This document shows, one piece after another, positions 50,881-59,665 of a stretch of DNA of 64,000 bases. How positions within the stretch are numbered: position 1 is the first letter of the stretch; each line of letters starts with the position of its first letter. The position numbers were made by a program, and so were the translations under genes. Origin of the DNA: Palauibacter sp965207805 (GTDB lineage Bacteria; Gemmatimonadota; Gemmatimonadetes; Palauibacterales; Palauibacteraceae). The DNA is taken from contig OZ242312.1 in assembly GCA_965207805.1 (NCBI GenBank), positions 3,224,001 to 3,288,000 of the forward strand. The letters run 5' to 3'. Under the pieces are notes generated by a model. The model had not been told where the DNA came from. It made no database searches and saw only the letters and a program-made list of their open reading frames with translations.

Positions 50881-52869
50881 ATGAGACATGTGAATCCGGC
50901 GCGCGGGCGCCTCCTTCACCCACTCGCCGTAGCCGCGGCGGCCTGCGCCGCTCTCGCCGCGTCCCCGCTTCGGGCGCAGGAACCGATCAGCCTCGAGGGA
51001 CTCGTCGTCACCGCGCACCGCTGGGCCGAACCCGAGTGGACGGTGGCCGCCAACACGACCGTCATCGAAGGCGAGGAGCTGGAGCGTGCCGGGATCGAGT
51101 TCGTGTCCGACGCGCTCCGGCACGTCGCCGGCCTGGCGGTCGCCCGCAACGGATCCTTTGGCGCCATCACCTCCGTGTTCCTGCGCGGGGGCGAGTCCGA
51201 CTACGTCCACGTACTCGTCGACGGCGTGCGCGTTAACGAGCCGGGGGGATCCTACGACTTCGCATCGCTGACCACGGACAACGTGGAGCGCATCGAGATC
51301 GTACGCGGTCCGGCGTCGGCGCTGTACGGCTCCGACGCCGTGAGCGGGGTCATCCAGATCTTCACGCGCCGCGGGGCGGGACCGCCTCGGGGCAGCGTCT
51401 CGTTCCAGACCGGAAGCTTCGGGACGACGCGCTGGCAGGGCGACCTTTCGGGAGGCGGCGGCGGACTCTCCTATGCCTTCTCGCTCGGCGGGAGCGCGAC
51501 GGATGGTATCCTCGCCTTCAACAACGAGCACCGGCAGACGACGGCCACGGGGCGCGTGCAGGCGAACCTGGACGCGGACACCGACGCGACCTTCGCCATC
51601 CGCTACAACGACTCGCGCTTCCACTATCCGACGGACGGGGCGGGAAACGTCGTCGACCGCAACGCGTATTCCTTCGGCGACGCGCTCACCGTCAACATCG
51701 ACGCGGGCCGGCGCTGGGCGGATGCTCTCGAGACGCGGCTCTTCCTCAGCGTCTGGGAATCGGACCGCGGAACGGACGACGGGCCCGACAACCCCGCCGA
51801 CAGCCTGGGCTTCTTCGGGTTCAAGAGTCTCTCCGACACCCGGCGCGTCACCGCCGGCGGCCGCGCCGTGTGGCGCCCCTCCGAGGGGCTGGCGGTCACA
51901 ACGGGGTACGAGGAGGAGCGGCAGTCCGTCCGCGGCTTCAACCGGTCCTTCTCCCAGTTCGGGGAGAGTTCCGGCGACTCCGAGGACGACTGGTGGAACC
52001 GCGCCGCCCACGCGCAGTTCTCATGGGTTCGCGACGCGCTGGCGCTCAACGCGGGCGTCAGGGCCGAGGACGACGAGCGGTTCGGGGCGGCGGCCAGCTG
52101 GCGGACGGGAGCGGCGTGGCGCGCCGACGCGTCGGGGACGCGCCTCCGGGTCTCGGCCGGCACCGGAATCAAGGAACCGACGTTCTTCGAGACCTTCGCC
52201 ACCGGCTTCGTTACGGGAAACCCGGACCTCACGCCGGAACGCTCCACGAGCTTCGAGGGGGGAATCGACCAGGACCTCGGCGGCTCGCTGAAGCTCTCGC
52301 TGACCGGCTTCAGCCAGAGCTACCGGGATCTGATCCAGTACACCGGCTCTCCGCCCGCCGAGGGCGACCCCAATTTCTTCAACGTCGCGAAGGCCCGGAG
52401 CCGGGGGCTCGAGGCGGAGGCGTCCGTCGAGGCACGCCGGCTCCGGCTCACCGGCAGTTGGACGTACCTCGACACCGAGGTGCAGGACTCCGGCTTCGAC
52501 GAGGGTCCCGGCGCAACCTTCGTGGAAGGCTCCGCGCTGTTGCGGCGGCCGAAGCACGCCTTGGCGGCGTCGGCCTTCTATCCGGTCTCGTCGCGGGTGG
52601 GGCTGGACGTGAGCCTGCGGCGCGTGGGAGAGCGGGAGGACCGCGACTTCTCCTCCTTCCCGGCGGCGCCCGTGACGCTTCCCGCGTACACGGTGCTCGA
52701 TCTCTCGGCCAGCTTCGACATGGCCGGGCGTGGCGGAGGTCCGGGATTCACGCTCACGGTGCGCGCGGAGAACCTCCTCGACTCGGCCTACGAGGAGGTC
52801 TGGGGCTTCGCGGCGCCGGGTCGCGGGCTGTACGTAGGCGGTCGTGTCATCCTCGGCGGGGGTTCCTGA
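50881..52869 (+). CDS. btuB: TonB-dependent cobalamin receptor (BtuB-like)
   Basis: A 662-residue outer-membrane receptor importing cobalamin with TonB energy. A signal peptide ends near SPLRAQ. The plug domain has VVTAHRW (TonB box region), AGIEFVSDALRHVAGL, VFLRGGESDYVHVLVDGVRVNEPGG and ERIEIVRGPASALYGSDAVSGVIQIFT. The barrel follows, ending ENLLDSAYEEVWGFAAPGRGLYVGGRV. The upstream cobalamin riboswitch supports the substrate. No btuFCD genes are in the window. The start is ATG 50881 with AGGGAGA ribosome site. Confidence 0.9.
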   Translation: MRHVNPARGRLLHPLAVAAAACAALAASPLRAQEPISLEGLVVTAHRWAEPEWTVAANTTVIEGEELERAGIEFVSDALRHVAGLAVARNGSFGAITSVFLRGGESDYVHVLVDGVRVNEPGGSYDFASLTTDNVERIEIVRGPASALYGSDAVSGVIQIFTRRGAGPPRGSVSFQTGSFGTTRWQGDLSGGGGGLSYAFSLGGSATDGILAFNNEHRQTTATGRVQANLDADTDATFAIRYNDSRFHYPTDGAGNVVDRNAYSFGDALTVNIDAGRRWADALETRLFLSVWESDRGTDDGPDNPADSLGFFGFKSLSDTRRVTAGGRAVWRPSEGLAVTTGYEEERQSVRGFNRSFSQFGESSGDSEDDWWNRAAHAQFSWVRDALALNAGVRAEDDERFGAAASWRTGAAWRADASGTRLRVSAGTGIKEPTFFETFATGFVTGNPDLTPERSTSFEGGIDQDLGGSLKLSLTGFSQSYRDLIQYTGSPPAEGDPNFFNVAKARSRGLEAEASVEARRLRLTGSWTYLDTEVQDSGFDEGPGATFVEGSALLRRPKHALAASAFYPVSSRVGLDVSLRRVGEREDRDFSSFPAAPVTLPAYTVLDLSASFDMAGRGGGPGFTLTVRAENLLDSAYEEVWGFAAPGRGLYVGGRVILGGGS

Positions 52870-52944
52870 CCGGGATCTCCCCGCGGGCGAGGAGTCCCGG
52901 GGCCCCGCGGCGGAGGATGCCGCGGGGCCCGCCGCGTCACGAAA

Positions 52945-53814
52945 TCACGCCGACGCGCCGGGAGAGTCTTCCACCTCGGCCAGCGCTTTCTGCAGTTCGC
53001 GCCTGGCCACGCGCGTGACGAGGACGACCACGGCGGCCGTCGCGACGAGGCCGGCGACGAGCAGGGCGGTCTGCCCCCAACTCGCGGCGCCGCCGGACGC
53101 CTCGGCCACCTCCGCCCCGGCCGCACCGATGTACACGTACAGGAGCGTCCCCGGGAACATCCCCACGAGCGAGGCCGCCACGTACTGGGTGAAGGTCACG
53201 CCGGTGAGGCCGTAGAAGTAGTTCTGCGCGCTGAACGGAAATACCGGCGATAGGCGGGTGAGGAAGACGATACGCCAACCCTGGGTTTCGACCGCGCGGT
53301 CGATCGCCCGTAGCGCCGGCCGGTTGGCGAGGAGCTTCTCGACGCGGTCGCGCAGCACGTAGCGGGCGATGAGGAACGCGAGCGCGGCCCCGATGTTCGC
53401 GCCCACGAACACGGTGAGGGTGCCGAGCGCGAGCCCGAAGGTGACGCCCCCGGCGATCGTCAGCGCCGAACCCGGCACGAAGAGCACGACGGCGAGCGCG
53501 TAGAAGAGTCCGAAGAAGAAGGGTCCCAACCACCCCAACTCGGCGGTGGTCTCGCGCAGCCAGGTGACGAGTCGCGCCAGAAAGCCCAGTTCCTCCTCAG
53601 CCGCGGATTCCGACGCGGACTCCGATGCCTGCGCGGCCTGTCCGGGAACCGGCGAAGCCGCCACGAGGGCGGGGGGTCCGAACTCCAGACCCGGGCGGGC
53701 CGACAGGGCATCGACCGCGCACTGCGCCGACCCCGGTACGAGCGCCGTCAGAAGGAGCGCGACCCAGGCGACTGCCGAACCCCGTCGCTTGTTTCGCCCC
53801 TCCCCGGGAACCAC
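52945..53814 (-). CDS. TVP38/TMEM64-family membrane protein with extended N-terminus
   Basis: A 289-residue DedA-related membrane protein. The SNARE-associated core has FFFGLFYALAVVLFVPGSALTIAGG, TVFVGANIGAALAFLIARYVLRDRVE and TRLSPVFPFSAQNYFYGLTGV, the last being the best family mark. About six helices in all. An extra N-terminal hydrophobic segment (VALLLTALVPGSAQC) and a Ser/Glu/Ala-rich stretch (ASESASESAAEEE) precede the core. GTG 53814 shares a base with the P1 peptidase stop (TAGTG), so it is coupled to that gene. Members are thought to scramble or transport lipids; function here is unknown. Confidence 0.82.
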   Translation of the reverse strand: MVPGEGRNKRRGSAVAWVALLLTALVPGSAQCAVDALSARPGLEFGPPALVAASPVPGQAAQASESASESAAEEELGFLARLVTWLRETTAELGWLGPFFFGLFYALAVVLFVPGSALTIAGGVTFGLALGTLTVFVGANIGAALAFLIARYVLRDRVEKLLANRPALRAIDRAVETQGWRIVFLTRLSPVFPFSAQNYFYGLTGVTFTQYVAASLVGMFPGTLLYVYIGAAGAEVAEASGGAASWGQTALLVAGLVATAAVVVLVTRVARRELQKALAEVEDSPGASA

Positions 53815-55043
53815 TACGGTCTCTCCAGTCGATTGTGCGCCGCGAGGATCCGCCGCACTTCGTCGTGCGGGAGTCCGGGCACCGTGTTCCCGTCGCGTCC
53901 CACCATGGTCCGACCCGCAACCATCGCGTTCGTGATCGCCTCCTCCGTGGCCTGCGCCGTCGCGAGCAGCAGCGGCGACATGGCGTCGTTCGACATCATC
54001 TCCACGGTCGTGTTCTCTCCGCGGCTCCACGCCCCGCCGTTGGCCGTCGAGAAGGCGATGAAGATGTCGCCGGAGCCGTTCATCCCGTAGCCGCCCATCC
54101 GACCGATCCCGATCGGAGCACGCCGGGCCAGCCGCTTGAGCTGGTGCGGCAGCAGCGGAGCGTCCGTCGCGACGATGACGATGATCGACCCGAGACCGTC
54201 GAACTCGCTGCCGGCCGCCGATCCGTCCGCGCCGCCGGACGGCGTCCAGCCGAGGAGCTCCTGCCCCACCGGCACGCCCGCGATCAGCAACTGCGGCCGA
54301 CGCCCGTAGTTGCACTGCACGAGCACGCCGACGGTGTAGTCCCCCACCAGCCGGGACGAGGATCCGATCCCACCCTTGAACGAATTGCAGACCATGCCGG
54401 TCCCGCCGCCGACCGATCCCTCGGTGACGGGACCCGAGGCGGCACTCTCGATCGCCGCGAAGACGTGTTCCCTGCCGACGTGGAACCCGTTGATGTCGTT
54501 GAGCCGCCCATCCCAGGTTTCCGCGACGACGGGCAGGCTCCACCAGATGCCCGGCGCGATGGGATGGTTCGCCTCGGCATCCCGCGACCATTCGATGACC
54601 GCCTGATGGACATCGCCCACGCTGTGGGTGTTCGTGATCATCACGGGGCCCTCGAGGAAGCCCGATTCCTCGACCCACGTCGTCCCCGTCATTTCGCCGT
54701 TCCCGTTCAGCGAGTACCACCCGGCGAAGACGGGTTCGAAGCTGTCCGTACGCGGGAGCACGGCCGTCACGCCCGTGCGCACGGGGCCCTCCCCGACGAC
54801 GAGCGCCCCCTCTCCTTCGACGATCGTCGCGTGCCCGACCCGGATGCCGGCCACATCCGTAATCGCGTTCCAGGCTCCGGGCTCCCCCGGGAAGGGGATC
54901 CCGAGGTCCCGCGCCCGCGGCGGGGCCTGGGCGTTGAGGGCACCGGCCGTCAGAACCCCGGCGACCGTCAGGACTCCGGCGGCGGTCAGCATCGGCGCGA
55001 CCGGGCCCCGGCGGGCCGATCCCGTTCGTGGCAAGAAGAACAT
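53814..55043 (-). CDS. P1-family (DmpA-type) aminopeptidase
   Basis: A 409-residue N-terminal-nucleophile peptidase that self-cleaves. The typical sequence GSVGGGTGM, NSFKGGIGSSSRLV contains the Gly-Ser cleavage/nucleophile site; ITDVAGIRVGHATI is the family start and GRMGGYGMNGSGDI the C-terminal mark. An N-terminal signal (MFFLPRTGSARRG then hydrophobic AAGVLTVAGVLTAGALNAQA) suggests export. Substrates are short peptides with D- or beta-amino acids in known members. ATG 55043 has a GGAGGT ribosome site; a longer frame is a shadow. It lies 11 nt after the upstream barrel gene. Confidence 0.9.
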   Translation of the reverse strand: MFFLPRTGSARRGPVAPMLTAAGVLTVAGVLTAGALNAQAPPRARDLGIPFPGEPGAWNAITDVAGIRVGHATIVEGEGALVVGEGPVRTGVTAVLPRTDSFEPVFAGWYSLNGNGEMTGTTWVEESGFLEGPVMITNTHSVGDVHQAVIEWSRDAEANHPIAPGIWWSLPVVAETWDGRLNDINGFHVGREHVFAAIESAASGPVTEGSVGGGTGMVCNSFKGGIGSSSRLVGDYTVGVLVQCNYGRRPQLLIAGVPVGQELLGWTPSGGADGSAAGSEFDGLGSIIVIVATDAPLLPHQLKRLARRAPIGIGRMGGYGMNGSGDIFIAFSTANGGAWSRGENTTVEMMSNDAMSPLLLATAQATEEAITNAMVAGRTMVGRDGNTVPGLPHDEVRRILAAHNRLERP

Positions 55044-55054
55044 CGATACCTCCG

Positions 55055-56404
55055 CTATCTGAACGTGCCCTGGATCCCCAGCGTCCACAGGACGTCCGGC
55101 CGCAGACCGGCGGCCTGGATCGGGAGCAAGGCGTTCGTGACGAGAATCATGTCTCGGCCGAGCATGTACTTGAGCCCCACGGCGAGGTCGATGAAGTGGC
55201 GACCGACCTTCGGAAGGGATGACGACTCGACCGTGAGCGCCGGGTTGCCGACGAACGTGACCGGACCCGGCATCGGATGCTCCGGATCCGCCAGTTCCCA
55301 GCGAGTGATGAGGTCGGCGGCCACCGTGACGGCGTCGGACGCGAGAGCATCGAATCCCACCGTCGCAAGCACCGCATCCCGGTCGAAGTTCCTGTCGCGC
55401 AGGTTGCCTTCGCGCAGGAGATACCCGGCGTTCAGGTGCGGCGAAAACCGTCCCCGATTGAGGGATAGAATCGCCAGGGCGCGGCCGCGCCCCTCACCCA
55501 GTCCGAGCAGATCTTCCTCCTGGCCCGTGGGAAAGGTGACGTCCGCCAGGAGCGCCATGCCCAGGGGCGGCGGCGCGCGGCCCACGGTCGTACCCCCCAA
55601 GAGGTTGACTTTCACCCGGGCGGAGACATCTCCGATTCCCGTCGCCGACCCGCGCACGGAGTTGCTCGCTTCGAGGACCGGCGCGGCGGGCGTGCCGCCG
55701 AAACGGTGCGCGAGGGAATTGCCGAGCGGCAGGATCTGGGCGTGTGCCGTTCCCCTCAGGCTGGCCCGCACGACCGGCACGACGAATCCCACGTCGAGGA
55801 ACGACGCCAGGCCGGCGCTCAGCACCGCCGTGGCCACCGTGTAGTCGAGGTCGAGATTCGTCCGCACCCGGAGCACGTCCCGTTCGAAAAGGGGAAGACC
55901 GAGTCCGGGGTCCGGGCCCAGGGCCACGTCCGAATCCTCGTGGAAGAAGTTCAGCACGAGGTTGTCCGTGGGCACGCCGCTGAAGTTCGTGACCTGGAAC
56001 GCCGTCGCTTCGAGCCCGAGGAAGAAGCGCCCCATCCCGAGGGTCTCGGCCCGTTCCGCGAAAATCGGCCCGAACGACGCGCCCCGCTCTCCGTCCGACC
56101 AGATGCGGCCGCCGGCCATCGCGGTCGGGGGAAGGCTGCCGACCACGCTGGCGATCCCCCCCTGGAAGGAGAGGATGAGCGCGTCGTTCCGCGGGACCCG
56201 TTCGCGCAGGTAGTGCCGGCCGTGCTCCGTGCTGAAAACCCCGGTCTCGTCGAAGTCCGGATCGAGGCACAGAGGCACGCCGCACTGCCCGAACACGAAC
56301 AGTTCCGACACGAGGTCCGTGAGCGACTGTGCCGCGGCCGGCCGGCCGGTCGCCGCCGCCAGCGCCACCATGACCATGAGCCCCGCGACGGCTCGTCTGT
56401 GCAT
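55055..56404 (-). CDS. Exported beta-barrel outer-membrane protein, unknown
   Basis: A 449-residue protein. Signal MHRRAVAGLMVMVALAAATG with cleavage near PAAAQ. The body alternates hydrophobic and polar residues with many aromatic strand ends, such as HLNAGYLLREGN, RRFFLGLEATAFQ-like strands, FVVPVVRASL and DLAVGLKYMLG near the end, as expected for a transporter-type outer-membrane barrel. It resembles MetA-pathway/phenol-degradation barrel families only loosely. ATG 56404 is chosen over 56416 since GGGAGG lies five bases before it. It is divergent from the GMC gene. Function unknown. Confidence 0.7.
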   Translation of the reverse strand: MHRRAVAGLMVMVALAAATGRPAAAQSLTDLVSELFVFGQCGVPLCLDPDFDETGVFSTEHGRHYLRERVPRNDALILSFQGGIASVVGSLPPTAMAGGRIWSDGERGASFGPIFAERAETLGMGRFFLGLEATAFQVTNFSGVPTDNLVLNFFHEDSDVALGPDPGLGLPLFERDVLRVRTNLDLDYTVATAVLSAGLASFLDVGFVVPVVRASLRGTAHAQILPLGNSLAHRFGGTPAAPVLEASNSVRGSATGIGDVSARVKVNLLGGTTVGRAPPPLGMALLADVTFPTGQEEDLLGLGEGRGRALAILSLNRGRFSPHLNAGYLLREGNLRDRNFDRDAVLATVGFDALASDAVTVAADLITRWELADPEHPMPGPVTFVGNPALTVESSSLPKVGRHFIDLAVGLKYMLGRDMILVTNALLPIQAAGLRPDVLWTLGIQGTFR

Positions 56405-56514
56405 CTCGCCTCCCATCGAGTTTCCGCTCCGGTGGCGCTGAAGGTTCGCCCACCGGTCGGACGCGGCAAGGCGACCCGTTGACCTCCGGCGCCCTCCCCG
56501 CTCATCGTCGGGCC

Positions 56515-58344
56515 ATGCCTTCCTCACGCCCGCGTCTGACAACAGGCGGCTCGGCACCCGCGTTACGCCGGCGCAGCCAGGACACCCACGACGTCATCGT
56601 CGTCGGCTCCGGCGCGGGGGGCGGGATGGCCGCCTACGTGCTCGCCTGCCATGGCGTCCGCGTCCTGCTCCTCGAGGCGGGGCGGGACTACGATCCGGTG
56701 TCGGAGACCCCGATGTTCCAGCTCCCCGCCGACGCGCCGCTCCGGGCCGCGGGGACGGCCGACAAACCGTTCGGCTTCTACGACGCGACGGTGGACGGCG
56801 GCTGGCGCGTCCCCGGCGAACCCTACACGAGCGCCGAAGGGGTCAACTTCATGTGGTGGCGGTCACGCATGCTCGGGGGGCGGACGAACCACTGGGGCCG
56901 GATCTCCCTCCGCATGGGCCCCTACGACTTCAAGCCCTACAGCCGCGATGGGCTGGGGTTCGACTGGCCGATGACGTACGACGACCTCGCACCGTGGTAC
57001 GACCGGACCGAGGCCTTCATCGGCGTCTACGGTTCGAGCGAGGGGCTCGAGAACACGCCCGACTCCTCCGATGGAGTCCTTCAGCCGCCGCCCGCGCCGC
57101 GCGCCTACGAACTGCTCGCGAAGAAAGCGTGCGGGGGCCTCGGGATCCCGGTCGTGCCCGCGCACATCGCGATCCTCACCGAGGCGCAGGACGCCGAAGG
57201 CCTGTCGCGAATGCTGTGGCCGGGCAACGCGCTGGCCCAGCGGGTGACGCGCGACGCCATGCGGGGCCGCGCGCCCTGCTACTGGGCGACGCCGTGCGGG
57301 CGCGGCTGCTCGATCAAGGCCAACTTCCAGTCGACGACCGTCTGTCTGCCGCCGGCGCAGGCGACCGGCAACCTCACGACGGTCACCGACGCCATGGTGC
57401 GCGAAGTGACGCTCGATGCGCGGGGGCGGGCGAACGGGGTCCACTACATCGACAAGAAGGCGCGCGCCGACCGCCATGCCGCGGCCCCGGTCGTCATCCT
57501 CGCGGCGAGCGCCCTCGAGTCGGCCCGCATCCTCCTCAACTCCCGCAGTTCGCTCTTCCCCGATGGCCTCGCCAACGGGAGCGGTCTCGTCGGCAAGTAC
57601 ATCATGGACACGGTGGGAGCCGGCGTGTCCGGACAGATCCCGGCACTCGAGCACCTGCCGCGGCACGCCGAGGAGGGGGCCTCGGCGATGCACATGTACA
57701 TGCCGTGGTGGCTGTACGGGGAGCAGGCGGCGGGACGCCTCGATTTCGCCCGCGGCTACCACATCGAGTTCGGCGGCGGGCAGCGGATGCCGGGCTACGG
57801 CGCGTTCAGCGGCATCGAGCCGCTCACGCAGGGGGCCTACGGACGGCGATTCAAGGAGGAATGCCGCCGCTACTACGGCTCGTTCATGTACATGGACGGC
57901 CGCGGCGAGATGATCCCCAACGAGGACTGCTACTGCGAGATCGATCCCGAGGTCGTCGACCAGTGGGGGATTCCCGTGCTCAGGTTCCACTGGAAGTGGT
58001 CGGACCACGAACTCAACCAGGCCCTGCACATGCAGCGGACGTTTGCCGGGATCATCGAGGAGATGGGGGGGCGCGTGCTTTCGACGGTCCAGACGGACGG
58101 CGCCCGCGCGATCCTCGCGCCCGGCCAGATCATCCATGAGGTGGGTGGCGTCCGGATGGGAGACCGGCCGGACAACTCGGTACTCAACCAGTACTGCCAG
58201 TCGTGGGAGGTCCCGAATCTGTTCGTGATGGACGGTGGGCCGTTCGTCTCCAACGCGGACAAGAACCCGACGCTCTCCATCATGGCGGTCGCCTGGCGAT
58301 CGTCGGAGTATCTCGTGGACCAGCTCCGTCAGGGGGCGCTCTGA
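56515..58344 (+). CDS. GMC-family oxidoreductase
   Basis: A 609-residue FAD-dependent sugar or alcohol dehydrogenase. The FAD site is IVVGSGAGGGMAAYVL (GSGAGG at 31-36); EAGRD, RMLGGRTNHWGR and the C-terminal HEVGGVRMG and NADKNPTLSIMA motifs are all typical of GMC enzymes that pair with a small subunit. No Tat or Sec signal is obvious, so export may depend on the partner. The partner gene starts inside its stop codon (TGATG). Start ATG 56515 is preferred to TTG 56479. Substrate unknown; gluconate, sorbose and other polyol dehydrogenases are the closest relatives by memory. Confidence 0.88.
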   Translation: MPSSRPRLTTGGSAPALRRRSQDTHDVIVVGSGAGGGMAAYVLACHGVRVLLLEAGRDYDPVSETPMFQLPADAPLRAAGTADKPFGFYDATVDGGWRVPGEPYTSAEGVNFMWWRSRMLGGRTNHWGRISLRMGPYDFKPYSRDGLGFDWPMTYDDLAPWYDRTEAFIGVYGSSEGLENTPDSSDGVLQPPPAPRAYELLAKKACGGLGIPVVPAHIAILTEAQDAEGLSRMLWPGNALAQRVTRDAMRGRAPCYWATPCGRGCSIKANFQSTTVCLPPAQATGNLTTVTDAMVREVTLDARGRANGVHYIDKKARADRHAAAPVVILAASALESARILLNSRSSLFPDGLANGSGLVGKYIMDTVGAGVSGQIPALEHLPRHAEEGASAMHMYMPWWLYGEQAAGRLDFARGYHIEFGGGQRMPGYGAFSGIEPLTQGAYGRRFKEECRRYYGSFMYMDGRGEMIPNEDCYCEIDPEVVDQWGIPVLRFHWKWSDHELNQALHMQRTFAGIIEEMGGRVLSTVQTDGARAILAPGQIIHEVGGVRMGDRPDNSVLNQYCQSWEVPNLFVMDGGPFVSNADKNPTLSIMAVAWRSSEYLVDQLRQGAL

Positions 58345-59072
58345 TGTCCGACCACGAACGCGAACGCGCGCAGGACCTCGAACGGGAGCCGGAGGCGACC
58401 GAGGGACTGACCCGCCGCCGGGCACTGCAGGTGCTCGCGGCCGGGGCGGCGGGCGCGGCAGCCATCTCCGCGGGGGCGTGCGCCGACGGGGCCGAATCCG
58501 GCGTTCCCCCCGCCGACGATGCGACCGCCTTTTCCGGGGCCACGAGCGGCGGCAACCCCCGGGCCGCCGGGACGCCGACGGACCCGGACCTCGTTTCGCC
58601 CGTCGTGTGGTGGGATCTCGTGCTGACCGAGGACGAACTCGTCACCCTCGCCGCCCTGTGCGATGTCATCATCCCCGAAGACGAGCACTCCCCCGGCGCG
58701 GCGGCGCTCGGCGCGCACGCCTTCATCGACGAATGGGTGAGCGCGCCCTACGACGGAAACCGCGAGGATCTGACGCTCGTGCGTGGCGGGCTCGTGTGGC
58801 TGGACATCGAGTCGGCCGAGCGGTTCGGGGGCCGCTTCACCGAGCTGACGCTAGAGCAGAAGCACGCGATCTGCGACGACATCTGCTGGGCGGAGAATGC
58901 GGCCCCGGAATATCGGGTCGCCGCCCGTTTCTTCGACCGCGTGCGGGATCTCACGTCGACCGCGTTCTGGACGACGGCGGAGGGGATGGCCGATCTCGGC
59001 TTCGTGGGGAACCGCCCCATGCCCCGCTTCGACGGCCCGCCCCCGGAGGTTCTCGAACGCCTAGGTCTCTGA
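58344..59072 (+). CDS. Gluconate 2-dehydrogenase subunit 3-like protein
   Basis: A 242-residue partner of the GMC enzyme. A Tat-like signal (TRRRALQVLAAGAAGAAAISAG) ends at a possible lipid Cys in AGAC. The subunit-3 domain contains TEDELVTLAALCDVIIPED and GAHAFIDEWV, then helical segments. It would carry the folded GMC subunit through Tat and hold it at the membrane. ATG 58344 overlaps the GMC stop (TGATG), so subunits are made together. No cytochrome c subunit follows, so the electron acceptor is unknown. Confidence 0.85.
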   Translation: MSDHERERAQDLEREPEATEGLTRRRALQVLAAGAAGAAAISAGACADGAESGVPPADDATAFSGATSGGNPRAAGTPTDPDLVSPVVWWDLVLTEDELVTLAALCDVIIPEDEHSPGAAALGAHAFIDEWVSAPYDGNREDLTLVRGGLVWLDIESAERFGGRFTELTLEQKHAICDDICWAENAAPEYRVAARFFDRVRDLTSTAFWTTAEGMADLGFVGNRPMPRFDGPPPEVLERLGL

Positions 59073-59088
59073 CCCCGGGCTCGGCGAG

Positions 59089-59550
59089 TCAAGGAGAGTT
59101 CATATCCGGCGTGGGAGGGGGTGGAGGCGGAGAAGTGAGGACGCCGAAACCGCGAACCCGCACGCTCGCGCTCTGTTTCGCCGTCCTGCCGTCCGGGTCC
59201 CAGGCTCGTACGACCACGACCCCCTCCCCCACCCGCTTGGCGCTGACTCTCACCATGCTCCCCGACACAAAAACCGCAACGACATCGGGGGGCGCTCCCG
59301 CCGCGGTGAAGGTCAACGCATCACTGTCAGGGTCTCGAAAGAAAGGTGATACGTCCCTCGACCAGGTCCCTCCCAGGAGTACTTCGATCGGTGGGATACT
59401 GTCGACCGGTGTCGGCGCGCGGTTCCCCGAGAAGAGATCAGCGACGCATCCTCCGGCTCCGAGCGTGGCAACCAGCACGAGCGCGGAGACCGGCACGAGC
59501 GTCGCGGCGCGACGGGAAAGCAGCGGCTCTCTGGATGGCATTTTCGTCAT
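59089..59550 (-). CDS. Small lipoprotein with Ig-like domain
   Basis: A 153-residue lipoprotein: basic start, hydrophobic core (LVPVSALVLVATL) and Cys in AGGC. The mature part has a single putative Ig/cadherin-like domain (DVSPFFRDPDSDALTFTA, then VRVSAKRVGEGVVVVRAWDPDG), as found in adhesion or cell-wall proteins. A Pro-rich tail ends it. ATG 59550 has a GGGAGGAG ribosome site. It is convergent with the subunit-3 gene and divergent from the oxidoreductase gene. Function unknown. Confidence 0.7.
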   Translation of the reverse strand: MTKMPSREPLLSRRAATLVPVSALVLVATLGAGGCVADLFSGNRAPTPVDSIPPIEVLLGGTWSRDVSPFFRDPDSDALTFTAAGAPPDVVAVFVSGSMVRVSAKRVGEGVVVVRAWDPDGRTAKQSASVRVRGFGVLTSPPPPPPTPDMNSP

Positions 59551-59665
59551 ACTCCTCCCCAGCCGTGGCGCAGCGCCCCCTCGCTGGAGCATCTTGCACC
59601 CGCATCCAATCCTGGTCCGCGTGACTTCGTGATCAGAAGCACGACCTACCGGAGCGAGGCGCAGC

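Noticed and set aside
49363..52011. Minus-strand frame of 882 codons across ilvA, the riboswitch and btuB
   Set aside because: It crosses two well-supported genes and a riboswitch, with shadow-type composition and no recognisable motif.
56479..56507. TTGACC-type promoter before the GMC gene
   Set aside because: The -10 position (TCATCG) is a poor match and lies only about 8 bases from the start codon.
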